DNA from: Clostridia bacterium
Lineage (GTDB): Bacteria > Bacillota > Clostridia > Oscillospirales > Acutalibacteraceae
Direction: 5' to 3'
DNA: 43,387 nucleotides
Assembly: GCA_029226955.1 (NCBI GenBank)
Contig: JAQXZA010000083.1
Span: 1 to 43,387 of the forward strand
Shown here: positions 42,519 through 43,387 of the stretch, one piece after another
Layout: each line of letters starts with the position of its first letter
Numbering within the stretch: position 1 is the stretch's first letter
Program-made: the position numbers and the translations under genes
Notes under the pieces: model-generated
What the model was told of the DNA's origin: nothing
What the model saw: the letters and a program-made list of their open reading frames with translations, nothing else
Database searches by the model: none

Positions 42519-43387
42519 TTTGGACAGAATAAATTACGAGGCAAAAAATAACACTGCCGATTTTATCAGAATGACAGAGGGTATTTTTCGATATGATTTA
42601 AGACTAATTGTCGAACAAATATTGGATATGAACAGCGACAGACACGTTATTTTGCTTTCAGGGCCGTCAGGCAGTGGAAAAACAACCAGTGCAAAGAAAC
42701 TTGCTGATGAATTTAAAGTTCACGGTGTTGACGTACAGCTTATATCAATGGACGACTTTTACCTTGGCATAGATTATGTGTGCAAAACCCCTGACGGCAA
42801 GCCCGATTTTGAATGTGTTGAGGCACTCGACATTCCGCTTATACGCAAGACAATAGAGCAGCTTGCCGAAACAGGCGAATGTACAATTCCTAAATATGAT
42901 TTCACAATAAGTCAGCGTTCATCTGAAACAAGAGAAATAAAGCTTAGCCATAATTCCGTTATCATAATTGAGGGTATTCACGCATTGAATCCTATATTCA
43001 GTGACGGTATGCCTGTTGATAAAGTTGTTAAAGTTTATGTCAGCGTAAAACAGGGAATAAAATCGGGCGAGGATTATGTTCTTACAAACCGTGATATACG
43101 CTTTTTAAGACGTGTTGTGCGTGATTACAGTTTCCGTAAAGTTCCGCCTGAAAATATGCTTGAAATGTGGCCTACTGTGTGCGAGGGCGAAATAAAATAT
43201 ATCCGTCCGTACCGTTACACAAGTGACTTTACTGTCAATTCAATCCATATTTATGAGCCTTGTATAATGAAGAATACGGCATTGGAACTTTTGCAGAAAA
43301 TTCAAAAAGACAATCCGAGCCGTGAATATACGGACAGACTTATACAGTCGCTTATGCGTTTTGAAAGCATAGATTCGTCACTTATTC
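42478..43387 (+). CDS. Uridine kinase-like nucleoside kinase (3' end outside window)
   Basis: About 303 codons are present and the frame runs off the window without a stop. The P-loop is LLSGPSGSGKTTSAKKLA (Walker A Gly62-Thr69). VQLISMDDFYLG and VIIIEGIHALNP are typical of the uridine kinase/phosphoribulokinase family. A predicted ~55-residue N-terminal segment is helical and polar. The region NRDIRFLRRVVRDYSFR matches the larger clostridial nucleoside kinases of this family. It probably phosphorylates uridine/cytidine or a related nucleoside; the substrate is uncertain. ATG 42478 has AGGTG about 10 bases upstream; the next codon is also ATG. It lies out of frame over the hemZ end. Confidence 0.87.
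   Translation, partial: MMTYLNTYRRYACDLDRINYEAKNNTADFIRMTEGIFRYDLRLIVEQILDMNSDRHVILLSGPSGSGKTTSAKKLADEFKVHGVDVQLISMDDFYLGIDYVCKTPDGKPDFECVEALDIPLIRKTIEQLAETGECTIPKYDFTISQRSSETREIKLSHNSVIIIEGIHALNPIFSDGMPVDKVVKVYVSVKQGIKSGEDYVLTNRDIRFLRRVVRDYSFRKVPPENMLEMWPTVCEGEIKYIRPYRYTSDFTVNSIHIYEPCIMKNTALELLQKIQKDNPSREYTDRLIQSLMRFESIDSSLI

Overview
The window looks like a chromosomal segment of a low-GC, Gram-positive member of the Clostridia. A Ruminococcus/Oscillospiraceae-like organism is my best guess, inferred from gene content and style rather than from any search. Supporting signs are the Firmicutes gene orders gdpP-rplI-dnaB and tilS-hpt-ftsH, RNase J, HemZ, a long RelA/SpoT protein, DUF5685 and DUF6688-like proteins, consensus SigA-type promoters, strong AGGAGG-type ribosome binding sites and many TTG/GTG starts. 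I see no tRNA, rRNA, CRISPR array, insertion sequence or prophage.

Layout. (1) 1-80 is the tail of a YebC/TACO1-type gene. (2) 278-8436 is a self-contained six-gene cell-surface phosphoglycan operon. It has its own consensus promoter and encodes an ExoA-like GT2, an ABC-2 export permease, a TagB/TagF-type transferase, a Stealth phosphotransferase, a membrane O-acyltransferase and a GT-A-like/TagF fusion. Two closely similar hairpins bracket it. (3) 8461-10811, minus strand: iscU, nifS and rnhA. (4) 11108-23987, plus strand: housekeeping genes rnjA, gdpP, rplI, dnaB, tilS, hpt, ftsH and uvrA. (5) 24001-26073: DUF5685, a J-domain/TPR protein with a Cys-rich tail, and a small membrane protein. 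(6) 26313-28955: a large secreted SH3b/Big_2/GH24 lysozyme with its own promoter. (7) 29025-32491: proC, a MurR/RpiR regulator, an HI0933-type flavoprotein and a DUF6483-like protein. (8) 32552-34284, minus strand: gpsA and a pair of half-size TauE/SafE transporters. (9) 34453-43387: recJ, relA, dtd, a DUF6688-like membrane protein, an MBL-fold hydrolase, hemZ and a truncated uridine-kinase-like gene.

How genes may work together. The phosphoglycan operon would build, decorate and export a phosphodiester-linked wall polymer, but it lacks the ATPase for its exporter. GpsA could supply glycerol-3-phosphate for CDP-glycerol. The secreted GH24 enzyme acts on the same wall. GdpP (c-di-AMP hydrolysis) and RelA ((p)ppGpp turnover) place two second-messenger enzymes here.

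The most unusual items are: an SH3b domain that appears to be inserted inside a GH24 lysozyme fold; a heptad repeat (AGTGTGG/AGAGTGG) found 4-5 nt after the stop codons of three unrelated genes; a TagF protein whose GT-A-like front domain has lost its DxD motif; the matched hairpins at the edges of the glycan operon; and a split TauE/SafE pair. No gap between genes exceeds 300 bases. The longest is 10812-11107, which holds the divergent rnhA/rnjA promoters.
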